A stretch of DNA of 64,000 nt. Origin: Roseovarius mucosus (GTDB lineage Bacteria > Pseudomonadota > Alphaproteobacteria > Rhodobacterales > Rhodobacteraceae). The notes beneath the pieces are model-generated. The model was not told the DNA's origin, did no database searches, and saw only the letters and a list, made by a program, of their open reading frames with translations. Below are positions 35,718 to 44,765 of this stretch, piece by piece (positions within the stretch are counted from its first letter, which is position 1; every line of letters starts with the position of its first letter). The position numbers were made by a program, and so were the translations under genes. The DNA is taken from positions 2,059,501-2,123,500 of the forward strand of contig NZ_CP020474.1 in the NCBI RefSeq assembly GCF_002080415.1, in the 5' to 3' direction.

Positions 35718-36626
35718 ATGTCAATCCGGCGCTTGCGCACCCTGATTGCGGTGGATGACCACAAGACCTTTAGCGCTGCTGCCGAAGCGGTTTTTGTGAC
35801 CCACGCCGCAGTCAGCCAACAAATGCGCAGCCTCGAGGAAGAATGGGGGGTTGTGCTTTTTGACCGCTCACGCCGGTCGCCGGAACTGACCCCGACGGGG
35901 CGTGCATTGGTGGCGCGGGCGCGCGATATCGTGCGTGCCTACGATGCCATCGTGCCGTCGGTCTTGGGCGACGAAGGGTTTCGTGGCGAAATCTCGTTGG
36001 GGGCCGTTCCTATGACCCTGACGGGCCTGACCCCGCTGTCAGTGCGCTTGCTCAAGGAAAGCTATCCAGACCTGCATGTGCGTATCGTACCCGGGATGAC
36101 CACCTCGCTCATCGCAGAGGTTGAACGCGGCGCGCTTGATGCGGCGGTGCTGTCACGGCAGGGCCCGTTACCCCCGGAAATCGACCATGCCGACATTGCG
36201 CAAGAGCCAATGGAACTGCTCGCCCCACAAGAGGCCGAGGGCGACGATGTGCGAGAACTTTTGCTCCGGTATCCGTTTATCCGGTTCAGCCGCGACGCTG
36301 TTGTCGGTGGGCTGATCGACGGTTGGCTGCGCGAGCACGGGATTCCCGTGTCGGTCACGATGGAATTACAGGGACTCGAAGCGATTTCGAGCATGGTGCT
36401 TGCGGGTCTTGGCGTTTCTATCGTTCCTGCGCGATGTGTGCGGGGGGTGCAACCGCTACCGCTGCGCCGCGTGCCACTGCCTGAGGGCGCGCCCGTGCGC
36501 CAACTGACACTGGCCTATCGGCGCGACAATCCACGTATCCGCATCATTCAGGAAATCCACAAAGCCCTGTTGGGTGCGGTCGAGATCGGCATTTTCACCC
36601 CCTCCACAGGCGGACCAACGGGATGA
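35718..36626 (+). CDS. LysR-family transcriptional regulator
   Basis: This is 302 residues. The helix-turn-helix is at 1-60 (RRLRTLIAVDDHKTFSAAAE, then VTHAAVSQQMRSLEEEW), followed by a substrate-binding effector domain (about 90-295). GAGG lies a few bases before ATG 35718. It overlaps the TauE/SafE gene by ATGA, so the two are coupled, and it is divergent from the tctC-tctB-tctA operon, its likely target. Confidence 0.9.
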   Translation: MSIRRLRTLIAVDDHKTFSAAAEAVFVTHAAVSQQMRSLEEEWGVVLFDRSRRSPELTPTGRALVARARDIVRAYDAIVPSVLGDEGFRGEISLGAVPMTLTGLTPLSVRLLKESYPDLHVRIVPGMTTSLIAEVERGALDAAVLSRQGPLPPEIDHADIAQEPMELLAPQEAEGDDVRELLLRYPFIRFSRDAVVGGLIDGWLREHGIPVSVTMELQGLEAISSMVLAGLGVSIVPARCVRGVQPLPLRRVPLPEGAPVRQLTLAYRRDNPRIRIIQEIHKALLGAVEIGIFTPSTGGPTG

Positions 36627-37366
36627 ACGCCGACGCCCTGCCCTATGTCATTGCGGGCGCAATGGCAGGCGGCTTCATCAACGGTCTTGCCGGGTTTGGC
36701 ACAGCCCTTTTTGCGCTTGGCTTCTTTCTAGCCGTTCTGCCGCCCCTTCAAGCGGTGGCCATGTTGGTCGTGTTATCCGTGGTCACGGGCCTCCAAGGGC
36801 TTTGGGTCGTGCGCGCGGCCATCGGACAGAACAAGCGGCGGCTGGCGCGTTTTCTCATACCAGGATTGGCGGGCATCCCGATTGGTGTGACGATCCTCAG
36901 CGTGATTGACGCCAGCACGCTCAAGACCGTCGTGGCGGCGATGCTGCTGCTTTACGGTGGGTATTTCACTCTGCGTGCAAACCTTCCAACGTTCGAACGC
37001 GCCACGCCATTCTGGGATATGCTGGTGGGGTTCTTGGGCGGCATTCTAGGCGGTGCGGCCTCGCTCTCGGGGGCGCTGCCGATGATGTGGTGTACGCTGC
37101 GCCCTTGGCCACGGCATGAGACACGCGCCGTTCTTCAACCGTTCAACGTGGGTGTTCTCGCGGTAGCGACAGGGACGCTGGCACTCAAAGGTGCCTACAC
37201 GCGCGAGACCTTGATCTATCTTGCGATTGCAATCCCGGCGGCGCTTTTGGCGGCGCAGATTGGGATAAGCGTGTTCAAACGACTAAGCGACACGGCCTTT
37301 CGGCGATTGCTGATCGTCATGACCTTTGTTTCGGGCGTGGTTTTGCTTTTGCGCGAGCTGATCTAA
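36623..37366 (+). CDS. TauE/SafE-family membrane exporter
   Basis: This 247-residue protein has about seven or eight helices and two TauE/SafE half-repeats. The N-terminal block GGFINGLAGFGTALFALGF is a family motif. Some members export sulfite or sulfonates (TauE, SafE, CuyZ), others move organic acids. It is translationally coupled to the LysR regulator. It meets the convergent fumarase-like gene with a four-base overlap. The direct link to an acid-catabolism regulator makes a product exporter plausible. Confidence 0.85.
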   Translation: MNADALPYVIAGAMAGGFINGLAGFGTALFALGFFLAVLPPLQAVAMLVVLSVVTGLQGLWVVRAAIGQNKRRLARFLIPGLAGIPIGVTILSVIDASTLKTVVAAMLLLYGGYFTLRANLPTFERATPFWDMLVGFLGGILGGAASLSGALPMMWCTLRPWPRHETRAVLQPFNVGVLAVATGTLALKGAYTRETLIYLAIAIPAALLAAQIGISVFKRLSDTAFRRLLIVMTFVSGVVLLLRELI

Positions 37367-38034
37367 CCAATCACCTCGTCAGAGCGATCATCCGTCTCGC
37401 CATAGCGCTTGAGCGTCGCGGGGCGCGTGCCTTCGTAGACCCGTTCGAGGTTTTTGGCGATCTTGGCGTTCTCGCGTTCAAAAAGGCAGTTACCGTCCAA
37501 ATCAGACGCCACAATGAACGGCCCCATCTTGTTGCAGCGAATGACCCACATCGCCTGCGCCAATCCCAATTCATCCTGCCAGTGCACGGCCTCGACCTTT
37601 TCGATGCCACGACCTAGCAGCGCCCCGGTGCCATAGCCCACGGTTGAAAGGTAAATCGCACCATTGGGTACGAAATAGGATTTGTAATCCTTCGACGACA
37701 TGCCGCCTTTGCCGATGATCAGCTTGGCCCCTGTCTTGGCCATCCATTCCGGCAACCATTTGGCAAAGCGGAAAGAGGCGGTAGCCGTCACCGCCCCCAT
37801 GTTGAACGATCCATCGGGACGAATGGCGGCGGCAGGAGAGCAGTGGAAATTCGCTGCACTCTGGCTGGGCAGTTCCAGCGGAATATTCGCCTTTTGCTCC
37901 AATGCGCGCATGTAGACGCCTTCACGGGCCGTATAGAGCAACCCATCAAGATAAACGATATCGCCGAGGCGCAGCTCGGCCAGCGCCTCGGGCGTTGGGG
38001 TGGTGCTCAGGTGGATTTCGCGGGGCTTGGTCAT
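37363..38034 (-). CDS. Class I fumarase/tartrate dehydratase-like beta subunit
   Basis: This 223-residue protein corresponds to the C-terminal domain of class I fumarases. It has LGDIVYLDGLLYTARE near 25-40, the catalytic-type segment AAAIRPDGSFNMGAVTATAS, and IGKGGMSSKDY near 125-135. ATG 38034 overlaps the alpha-subunit stop. The alpha/beta pair would hydrate a trans-enedioate or dehydrate a hydroxy acid. Fumarase, L-tartrate dehydratase and mesaconase share this architecture, and I cannot tell them apart here. Confidence 0.87.
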   Translation of the reverse strand: MTKPREIHLSTTPTPEALAELRLGDIVYLDGLLYTAREGVYMRALEQKANIPLELPSQSAANFHCSPAAAIRPDGSFNMGAVTATASFRFAKWLPEWMAKTGAKLIIGKGGMSSKDYKSYFVPNGAIYLSTVGYGTGALLGRGIEKVEAVHWQDELGLAQAMWVIRCNKMGPFIVASDLDGNCLFERENAKIAKNLERVYEGTRPATLKRYGETDDRSDEVIG

Positions 38035-38990
38035 TCTGCCGCCTCCTGTGCACTGCCCGGCCAATCCACGGTTTCGCGGCGCTGATAGGGGGTAAACCAT
38101 TCGGGATCGGTGCGGTAGTGGACCCGCCCATCAGGATAGAGGCGCGCGACGGCCCGACGGGACGAGAGGCAAAAGGCATGCACCGACATCTGCATGCCTC
38201 CGGTATGGCAATAGCCCACCTCGATGTTGCAATTGATCACCATGTTCTTGCCGACAAACCCCATCGCGCCCATGCCGATGGAGTTGCCCAAATCCTTGAA
38301 CTCGCGCTCTAACGCGGCGATCTTCGGGTCCGGATTCTCACTGCCCACGACGCGCAGGCAGGCGGCGCGCTTGCCCAACACCATGCAGGTATCCTTGGAC
38401 CCACCCAGCCCGATGCCGATGATCGCAGGCTGACAGGCCAGCCCCCGTTTGCCAAAGGCAACAAGACTGTCGAGGTAAAACCGCTTGATCCCCTCGATCC
38501 CGTCAGACGGAAAGAGCATGCGGTAATCCGTGCCAAAGAGACCGCCTTTGTGCACCGTTATAAGATCAATCCAGTCGCAATCCGGCTCGTACGCATACTC
38601 GATCTCAGGCGCGCCGATGCCAACATTATTGTTGTGATCCGTGCGCCAGAGGGGATGCACGCGATTGGGGCGCAGGGGCACGTCATAGGTGGCCTTGGCT
38701 GTCGCGCGGCGCAACGCGGATTCGAGCGCGACCGGCCCCCCCTCAATCCGGGCCTCGTTGCCCATCTTCACATACCAACGCGGACACCCCGTATCGCCGC
38801 ACATCGCGCGGCGGTCCTCTTTGGCGGCTTTGTAATTCTCAAGCATCGCTTGAAGGACGAAAGACGACAGATCACCATCCTCGGTCTCGGCTGCTGCTTG
38901 AAGGCCGGTCAAGTAATCGTCTGGAATTTCGATCGCAGCCTTGTCCATCAGGCGCTCGGCGGTGTTCTGGATCAGGTCGATTGGGATCAT
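38031..38990 (-). CDS. Class I fumarase/tartrate dehydratase-like alpha subunit (iron-sulfur)
   Basis: This 319-residue protein corresponds to the N-terminal domain of class I fumarases. Candidate [4Fe-4S] ligands are in MCGDTGCP (C64, C69), GLACQPAIIGIGLGG near 185 and EVGYCHTGG near 262. The first motif has an extra cysteine relative to the common C-Q-D-T-G form. Start and stop overlap both neighbours by four bases, tying it to the SDH-like flavoprotein upstream and the beta subunit downstream. Confidence 0.87.
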   Translation of the reverse strand: MIPIDLIQNTAERLMDKAAIEIPDDYLTGLQAAAETEDGDLSSFVLQAMLENYKAAKEDRRAMCGDTGCPRWYVKMGNEARIEGGPVALESALRRATAKATYDVPLRPNRVHPLWRTDHNNNVGIGAPEIEYAYEPDCDWIDLITVHKGGLFGTDYRMLFPSDGIEGIKRFYLDSLVAFGKRGLACQPAIIGIGLGGSKDTCMVLGKRAACLRVVGSENPDPKIAALEREFKDLGNSIGMGAMGFVGKNMVINCNIEVGYCHTGGMQMSVHAFCLSSRRAVARLYPDGRVHYRTDPEWFTPYQRRETVDWPGSAQEAAE

Positions 38991-40741
38991 TGCGCGGCCA
39001 CCAATGTTTCGGGTTCGGTCTCGGGCAGGATTGTTTCGCCGGGGCGAATGATCGTGAATTGCACCGCATCACGGCGGACCGTCAGATCGCTGCCCTTCTG
39101 GGTGATCACGGTGAAATAGGACGCATCAAGATCACCCTCGTCCGGGAAATCCTCTCGGTAATGCGCGCCGCGCGAGTTTTCGCGCGCAAGGCCCGCCAGC
39201 GTAATCGCCTCGGACACGTCACAGAGTGAGCGCAGGTTTAGCCAATCGTGCCATGTAAGATTGAAGGCAAGATTATCGCCTGCAACGCCCACAGTAATCA
39301 GCGCATCGGAAATCTCGGCAACACGGGTCAAGCCACGCTCCATGCCCGCCGCTGTGCGCATCACGCCAACGTCTTCCCACATCGCCTCTTGCAGCGCGTG
39401 ACGCAGGGGATGAACCGGCGCGGGCTGACAGCTGAGGGGGTGCAAGGCGCGGTCAACCTCGGCCTGCAGCGCGTTGGGGCAGGGATCGCGTAGCGCGCCC
39501 ATGGTGCGAATATCCGCGCCCATCACATCACCCGCGACACCGCCATAAACGGTGGAATTGGCCACGCCATTGCCCCCCAAACGGTTCGAGCCATGCGCGC
39601 CGCCGGCATCCTCGCCCGCCACATAGAGCCCTTCCATCGCGGTGCGGGTATCGGGATCGACCACCACGCCGCCCATGAAGTAATGCGCGGTTGGCACGAC
39701 CTCGACCAAACCACCTGCCAGATCAAAGCCGCTGTCAGCGCAGCGTTTGACCATACCGGGGAATTTGGCGCGCACGTTGTCGGGGCCAAGATGCGCCATA
39801 GAAATAAAGACGCCACCATTCGCAGACGTATTGTTCTTGCGCATTTCGGCATAGATGGCGCGGCTAACGACATCGCGGGTCGCGCGCTCGCCCTTGGGGT
39901 CATAGTCGAACATAAAGCGGTTTTCGGCACCGTTCAGAAGCTGACCGCCCGCGCCGCGCAACCCCTCTTCCAGCACGGTGCCGGTCATCCGCGTGTGATC
40001 CCCCGCCAAGAGGCCGGTGGGATGAAACTGCACCATCTCCATATCGCGCAGTTCCAATCCTGCACGCAGCGCCATGGCGAGACCATCCATCGTCTTGTCG
40101 CCAGAAGGGGTGTTGTACTTGTACATCGTCGGCCCGCCACCCGTGGCCATAAGGACCGTCTTGGCGCGTACCAGACGAAAGCCGCCCGTGCGCATGTCGA
40201 TAAAGAGCACACCCGCCAAGGCGCTACCGTCGCGCGTAGGGATAAGACCAATGGCGCGATGTTCCTGCAGCTTTTCCACGGGGCGCGCCAGAACCTGCTC
40301 CATCAACCGGCTGATGATCTCGATGCCGGTCAGGTCGCCCTTGTGGACCGTGCGGTCGGCGGTTTGCCCGGCAAAGGCCTTTTGATGCAGCGTGCCATCC
40401 GCGTTGCGGTCAAAGAAGCAGCCGATTTCATTTTCGAGCTCGTGGATGCGCACCACCGCCTGTTCGCAAAGTTTCCAGGCCATATCCTGATTGGGCAGCC
40501 ATTTACCGCCCTTTACGGTGTCCATGAAATGCCGCTCGACGCTGTCGCCGCCACCCAGCGCCACGTTATAGCCACCCTGCACCATGCGCGTGCAGCCACA
40601 TTTGCCAATGAGGCCCTTGACGGCAATGGTGATCCGCGTGCCTGCAGGCGCCGATTGCTGCGCATGCAGCGCCGCAAAAAGCCCCGCACCGCCGGTGCCG
40701 ATGATCAGAATATCGGTATCATGTCGGTCGATTTGGGTCAT
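38987..40741 (-). CDS. Succinate dehydrogenase/fumarate reductase-like flavoprotein subunit
   Basis: This 584-residue protein has FAD motif GTGGAGL at 15-21, QFHPTG (H240), VLEEGLRGAGG near 256, the catalytic-arginine region ATRDVVSR (R289), AHYFMGG (H353) and GSNRLGGNG (R387). Two positions differ from canonical SdhA/FrdA as I recall them. The covalent-FAD histidine of S-H-T-x-x-A-Q-G-G is Cys50 here, and the substrate threonine before the conserved glutamate is Glu258. So FAD may be non-covalent or cysteine-linked, and the substrate may not be succinate. ATG 40741 is supported by GAGGG upstream and a one-base overlap with the previous gene. Confidence 0.88.
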   Translation of the reverse strand: MTQIDRHDTDILIIGTGGAGLFAALHAQQSAPAGTRITIAVKGLIGKCGCTRMVQGGYNVALGGGDSVERHFMDTVKGGKWLPNQDMAWKLCEQAVVRIHELENEIGCFFDRNADGTLHQKAFAGQTADRTVHKGDLTGIEIISRLMEQVLARPVEKLQEHRAIGLIPTRDGSALAGVLFIDMRTGGFRLVRAKTVLMATGGGPTMYKYNTPSGDKTMDGLAMALRAGLELRDMEMVQFHPTGLLAGDHTRMTGTVLEEGLRGAGGQLLNGAENRFMFDYDPKGERATRDVVSRAIYAEMRKNNTSANGGVFISMAHLGPDNVRAKFPGMVKRCADSGFDLAGGLVEVVPTAHYFMGGVVVDPDTRTAMEGLYVAGEDAGGAHGSNRLGGNGVANSTVYGGVAGDVMGADIRTMGALRDPCPNALQAEVDRALHPLSCQPAPVHPLRHALQEAMWEDVGVMRTAAGMERGLTRVAEISDALITVGVAGDNLAFNLTWHDWLNLRSLCDVSEAITLAGLARENSRGAHYREDFPDEGDLDASYFTVITQKGSDLTVRRDAVQFTIIRPGETILPETEPETLVAAQ

Positions 40742-41082
40742 CAGATCGCCCTCAGGAAAAACGTGCCAGACAGAAAGAGCGCCGCGCCAACCGCCCCCGC
40801 GGCCAGCGTTTTCTGGCGGTCGGACCATGGCAGGAATTCGAGCGCCATCAGGCGCAAGCCGCCGAACATATGGACGGCAAGCAGAAAGACGAGACCGAAT
40901 TCGGCGATCTTGACCAAGGGATTTTCGGCAAAGGCGAGAAAGCCATCAAGTCGCGCAGGGGCGATAATAGCCTGTGACAAAAGCCAGAAATGCGCAGGCA
41001 GAAAGAGCGCAAGCGCCAGACCAGAGATGCGGTGCAGCACAAAGGCAAACCAGAGCGGGTGCGAGCGGGGCGGTTGCTTCAT
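40741..41082 (-). CDS. SdhD-like membrane anchor subunit
   Basis: This 113-residue protein has three hydrophobic helices. HRISGLALA near 17 and FLLAVHMFGGLR near 70 resemble heme b and quinone-site motifs of SDH anchors. It anchors the flavoprotein and iron-sulfur subunits to the inner membrane and passes electrons to quinone. It overlaps both neighbours. ATG 41082 is preferred because it couples to the previous stop. Confidence 0.75.
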   Translation of the reverse strand: MKQPPRSHPLWFAFVLHRISGLALALFLPAHFWLLSQAIIAPARLDGFLAFAENPLVKIAEFGLVFLLAVHMFGGLRLMALEFLPWSDRQKTLAAGAVGAALFLSGTFFLRAI

Positions 41083-41411
41083 GGCAGCGTCACCGCAACT
41101 ACCGCGCTCAGGCCAAGGGCAAGAAGGGCCGCACAGATGCCCCATGTCAGCATCCCAAGCGCGATGCCGCGCAGGCGCAGCCATTCGTGCGCAATGACAC
41201 GCACACCAATCGCGGCATGGACGGAGACCGCAATGACAAAGGTGCCGTAAAACAGGAACCACAGGAGGCTCCCTTGGGTGCGGCCCAGAATTTCGGCCGT
41301 ACTGAGGCCGCCCTGAATGGCATAGATCATCACGGCGATATGGCCCAGAACCAAGGGGGCCATCACCAAAGCGCTCAGGCGTTGCGCCATGTAGAGCCGC
41401 AGATCAAGCAT
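41079..41411 (-). CDS. SdhC-like membrane anchor subunit
   Basis: This 110-residue protein has three hydrophobic helices. Histidines in VLGHIAVMIYA (H24) and VSVHAAIGVRVIAHEW are candidate heme b ligands, and QRLSAL near 10 resembles the quinone-site R-x-S motif. It sits between the iron-sulfur and second anchor genes, with eight- and four-base overlaps. Confidence 0.75.
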   Translation of the reverse strand: MLDLRLYMAQRLSALVMAPLVLGHIAVMIYAIQGGLSTAEILGRTQGSLLWFLFYGTFVIAVSVHAAIGVRVIAHEWLRLRGIALGMLTWGICAALLALGLSAVVAVTLP

Positions 41412-42138
41412 CGCGCTTGCCCCGCAAGGCCGCCTTGACCGTTTCCCGCTTTAACCCCGCAATCGCGCGCATCGGGTTCAGCCCGTTGGGGCAATACTGC
41501 GCGCAACTGCCCATCGAGTGGCAGTTATGACAGCCGCCCTTGCCCGAGACCGCCGCCAGAATACTGGGCCGGTCTGCATCACGGCTGTCGTTGAGAAGGG
41601 TCCAGGCACGCTGCAAGGCCGCTGGCCCAAGGTAATCGGCATTGCCCGCCACCGTATCACAGGCGGCGTAGCAGATGCCGCAGTTGATACATTCGATGCC
41701 AAGATTGGCCTCTGTCCGGTCGGGGGCGTCAGGCTTGATCGGGTCAAACTCTTCCAGCCGGTCGCGCGTCGGGTGATGCCGCGCCTCTGCGGCCACCCAT
41801 TTGTCAAAGAACGGGTCCATGTCTGTCGCCAAATCCTTGATCACCGGCAGGTTGCGCAACGGCGCAATATCCAGCTGCCCGCCGCTGGCAACGCGGCTGA
41901 CATGGGTGCGGCAGGTCCAACGCGGCACTCCGTTGACCATCATGGCACAAGATCCGCACATTCCAACGCGGCAAGCAAAACGATAACTGAGCGTTGGGTC
42001 GGCCTCTTGCTGAATCCAACTCACCACATCAAGCACAGTCTGATTCTCCCGCGCCGGGACCTCAAAGTGCTCTTTTCTGGTGTCGTTTGCCGTGCCGCGC
42101 TGAACGGTGACGTGCAACATCTCGGGCGTTCGGGTCAC
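41404..42138 (-). CDS. Succinate dehydrogenase/fumarate reductase-like iron-sulfur subunit
   Basis: This is 244 residues. The plant-ferredoxin domain has C56, C61, C64 and C76 for [2Fe-2S]. The C-terminal domain has C150-x2-C153-x2-C156-x3-C160 and C203-x2-C206-x5-C212-x3-C216 for the [4Fe-4S] and [3Fe-4S] clusters. All ligands are present, so electron transfer to quinone is expected. The start is GTG 42138, with AGAGG six to ten bases upstream. It is the first gene of the sdhBCDA-fumarase-like operon and is divergent from the ATP-grasp cluster across 263 bases. Confidence 0.88.
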   Translation of the reverse strand: MTRTPEMLHVTVQRGTANDTRKEHFEVPARENQTVLDVVSWIQQEADPTLSYRFACRVGMCGSCAMMVNGVPRWTCRTHVSRVASGGQLDIAPLRNLPVIKDLATDMDPFFDKWVAAEARHHPTRDRLEEFDPIKPDAPDRTEANLGIECINCGICYAACDTVAGNADYLGPAALQRAWTLLNDSRDADRPSILAAVSGKGGCHNCHSMGSCAQYCPNGLNPMRAIAGLKRETVKAALRGKRDA

Positions 42139-42401
42139 GGTAACCTCTGGCTGATCTTTGGGGCTATGGGCTCTTTTATAATTATGAGTTTTACTAACAA
42201 AAAGGAATAAAATCTAATGTTTGTCGTAACAATGACTTACACACATGATCTCAGGTAATCCTCTGGGCGCGGCGACAACTCTTTGCCAAAGCTTAAAATT
42301 TGTGCATGATTGAGGGATAAGCGGGCATGAAACCGCATTGGGACCCGTCTGTCGCAACAATTTCGATTGCACAGGCCCCCTGACAGGGAAAGCATGATCC
42401 T
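42139..42401. promoter_or_regulatory. Divergent intergenic region, AT-rich centre
   Basis: These 263 bases separate the SDH-like operon from the ATP-grasp operon and must hold both promoters. The part at about 42170-42230 is strikingly AT-rich (for example TTTTATAATTATGAGTTTTAC). I see no clear dyad and no coding frame. Confidence 0.5.
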
Positions 42402-43817
42402 ATGGATATGTTCGATGAAATGCAGGGGCAGAATGGGCAGATTCGTGGCCCCTATGCCAAGTTTGATGCCTGGCTGAGCGAGGAAGATGCCGCTCGCCTG
42501 CGTGCCAAAAGTCGTGAGGCGGAGGATCTTTTTCGCCTTACGGGGATTACGTTCAACGTCTATGGGCGGTCAGAGGCCGAAGAGCGTCTGATCCCCTTCG
42601 ACATCATTCCACGCATCATTTCGGGACGGGAATGGCAGCGGCTGGAGCGCGGCATCGAGCAGCGGGTGCGCGCGATCAACGCCTTTTTGCATGACATCTA
42701 CCACCGACAGGAAATCCTCCGGGCCGGGCGTTTGCCGCAAGAGATGATCTCGAACAACGTGGCGTTTCTTCCCCAAATGATCGGGATGATGCCGCCGGGG
42801 GGTGTCTATACCCATATCACCGGCATCGACCTTGTGCGCACCGGACCGGATGAGTTCTTTGTGCTTGAGGACAATGCGCGCACGCCGTCGGGTGTGAGCT
42901 ATATGCTGGAAAACCGCGAAACCATGTTGCGGATGTTTCCAGAGCTGTTTTCTCGCAATCAGGTGCGCCCGGTATCGGATTATCCGCGCAACCTGCGGCG
43001 CTCGCTTGCGGCCTCGGCGCCGGCGGCCTGTGAGGGCACACCGACGGTGGCGGTTCTGACCCCCGGAATTTTTAACTCGGCCTATTACGAACATGCCTTT
43101 CTGGCCGACAAAATGGGCGTCGAACTGGTCGAGGGGCATGACTTGCGGATCGTCGACGGGCGCGTCGCCATGCGCACAACACGCGGATATCAACCGATTG
43201 ATGTGCTTTACCGCCGGGTGGATGACGACTTCCTCGACCCTCTCAACTTCAATCCCGAGAGCGCGCTTGGCGTGCCGGGGATCATGGATGTCTACCGCGC
43301 GGGCGGGATCACCATCGCAAATGCCCCCGGCACCGGCATCTCCGATGACAAAGCAATCTATAGCTACATGCCCGAGATCGTAGAATTCTATACAGGCGAG
43401 CGCCCCATCTTGCAGAACGTGCCAACATGGCGCTGCAACGAAAAAGAGAGCCTTGATTACGTTCTGGCGCATTTGTCAGAACTGGTGGTCAAAGAGGTGC
43501 ATGGATCGGGCGGCTATGGCATGCTGATCGGCCCCGCAGCGAGCAAGAAGGAGTTAAAAGAGTTTGAGCGCAAGCTGCGGGCGAGACCGGGCAATTACAT
43601 CGCGCAACCTACGCTCAGCCTCTCGACCGTGCCGGTCTTTACCAAATCCGGGTTGGCCCCGAGGCATGTGGATTTGCGGCCCTTTGTGCTGATGTCGCCC
43701 GAGGGGATAAACGTGACTCCCGGTGGGCTGACGCGGGTTGCGATGAAAAAGGGCTCGCTGGTTGTGAATTCGTCCCAAGGTGGCGGCACCAAGGACACTT
43801 GGGTGTTGGAGGACTGA
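42402..43817 (+). CDS. Circularly permuted type 2 ATP-grasp protein
   Basis: This 471-residue protein has the DUF404/DUF407 architecture of permuted ATP-grasp ligases. Landmarks include VYG near 48, VLEDNARTPSGVSYMLENR near 150, the nucleotide-binding segment VKEVHGSGGYGMLIGP near 364 and DLRPFVLMS near 427. Such enzymes are predicted to make peptide or amide bonds from ATP. It begins a cluster with alpha-E, transglutaminase-like and Anbu genes, separated by 3-15 bases. The substrate is unknown. Confidence 0.9.
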   Translation: MDMFDEMQGQNGQIRGPYAKFDAWLSEEDAARLRAKSREAEDLFRLTGITFNVYGRSEAEERLIPFDIIPRIISGREWQRLERGIEQRVRAINAFLHDIYHRQEILRAGRLPQEMISNNVAFLPQMIGMMPPGGVYTHITGIDLVRTGPDEFFVLEDNARTPSGVSYMLENRETMLRMFPELFSRNQVRPVSDYPRNLRRSLAASAPAACEGTPTVAVLTPGIFNSAYYEHAFLADKMGVELVEGHDLRIVDGRVAMRTTRGYQPIDVLYRRVDDDFLDPLNFNPESALGVPGIMDVYRAGGITIANAPGTGISDDKAIYSYMPEIVEFYTGERPILQNVPTWRCNEKESLDYVLAHLSELVVKEVHGSGGYGMLIGPAASKKELKEFERKLRARPGNYIAQPTLSLSTVPVFTKSGLAPRHVDLRPFVLMSPEGINVTPGGLTRVAMKKGSLVVNSSQGGGTKDTWVLED

Positions 43818-43820
43818 GCC

Positions 43821-44762
43821 ATGTTGGGGAAAACAGCCGGAGGGCTCTTTTGGATGGCGCGTCTGCTGGAGCGCGCCGAGAATACATCACGGATGATCGA
43901 GACCGGCCAACGCATCGCGCTGACGCGCGCGGGCAGCGGGGCTGACGATTGGCTGTCAGTTTTGCAAGCTGCGGCAGTGGCCTATGGCTATCAACAGAAA
44001 CACACCGAAGTATTGCCAGAATTGGCAATCGACTGGATGTTGCGCGATCCCGACAATCCCTCTTCTGTGATGGCGGTGGTCACGCAGGCGCGGCACAATG
44101 CACGGCTCGTACGTACGGCGCTGACATATGAAGCATGGGAGGCGGTCAATTCCTTTTGGATGCTGCTCAAAGAGGCGCTTGCCCGCAAAGTGGCAACCCG
44201 CGATCTACCCAAAGTTCTATCGCTGATCCGCGAACGCAACGCGCTGGTGCGTGGGGCCATCCTTGGGACCATGCTGCGCAATGAAATCTATGATTTCATT
44301 CGGATCGGCACCTTCATTGAACGCGCTGACAATACCGCGCGCATTCTCGACGTGAAATACTATGTGCTGCTGCCCTCAGCGGCGGCGGTCGGTTCGCGGC
44401 TCGACAATGTGCAATGGGACACGATCCTGCGCTCGGTCAGTGGTGAAGGTGGCTATCGCCTGACCATCGGCCCGGATGTGACGCCAATGGGCATCGCGCA
44501 GTTTCTGATTCTTGACAAACGTATGCCACGCAGCCTGAATTTCTGTTGTGGCAAGCTGCGCGATAACCTCAACTATCTGGCAACGGATTACGACCTGCGC
44601 CTGTCATGCCACCACCAGGCCGACACACTCTGCCGACGGTTCATGAGCCATGATGTCGCCGCGATCTTTGATTACGGCTTGCATGAATATGTGCAGGAGG
44701 TGCTTGGCCATCTGGGCAGGCTGAGCAAACAAATCGAAATCGACTACAGGTTTTACGGATAG
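43821..44762 (+). CDS. Alpha-E domain protein (DUF403)
   Basis: This 313-residue, largely helical protein has conserved AGGLFWMARLLERAENTSRMIE near the N-terminus and IRIGTFIERADNTARILDVKYY near 155-176, the repeated E-R-A-E/D-N motif of the family. It nearly always occurs with a permuted ATP-grasp gene and is thought to be its partner. Three bases separate it from the ATP-grasp stop. Its biochemical role is not established. Confidence 0.9.
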   Translation: MLGKTAGGLFWMARLLERAENTSRMIETGQRIALTRAGSGADDWLSVLQAAAVAYGYQQKHTEVLPELAIDWMLRDPDNPSSVMAVVTQARHNARLVRTALTYEAWEAVNSFWMLLKEALARKVATRDLPKVLSLIRERNALVRGAILGTMLRNEIYDFIRIGTFIERADNTARILDVKYYVLLPSAAAVGSRLDNVQWDTILRSVSGEGGYRLTIGPDVTPMGIAQFLILDKRMPRSLNFCCGKLRDNLNYLATDYDLRLSCHHQADTLCRRFMSHDVAAIFDYGLHEYVQEVLGHLGRLSKQIEIDYRFYG

Positions 44763-44765
44763 CCC

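Noticed and set aside
39593..41197. 534-codon open frame on the plus strand opposite the SDH-like genes
   Set aside because: It lies over the FAD-binding flavoprotein and anchor genes, with low-complexity composition and no start signal.
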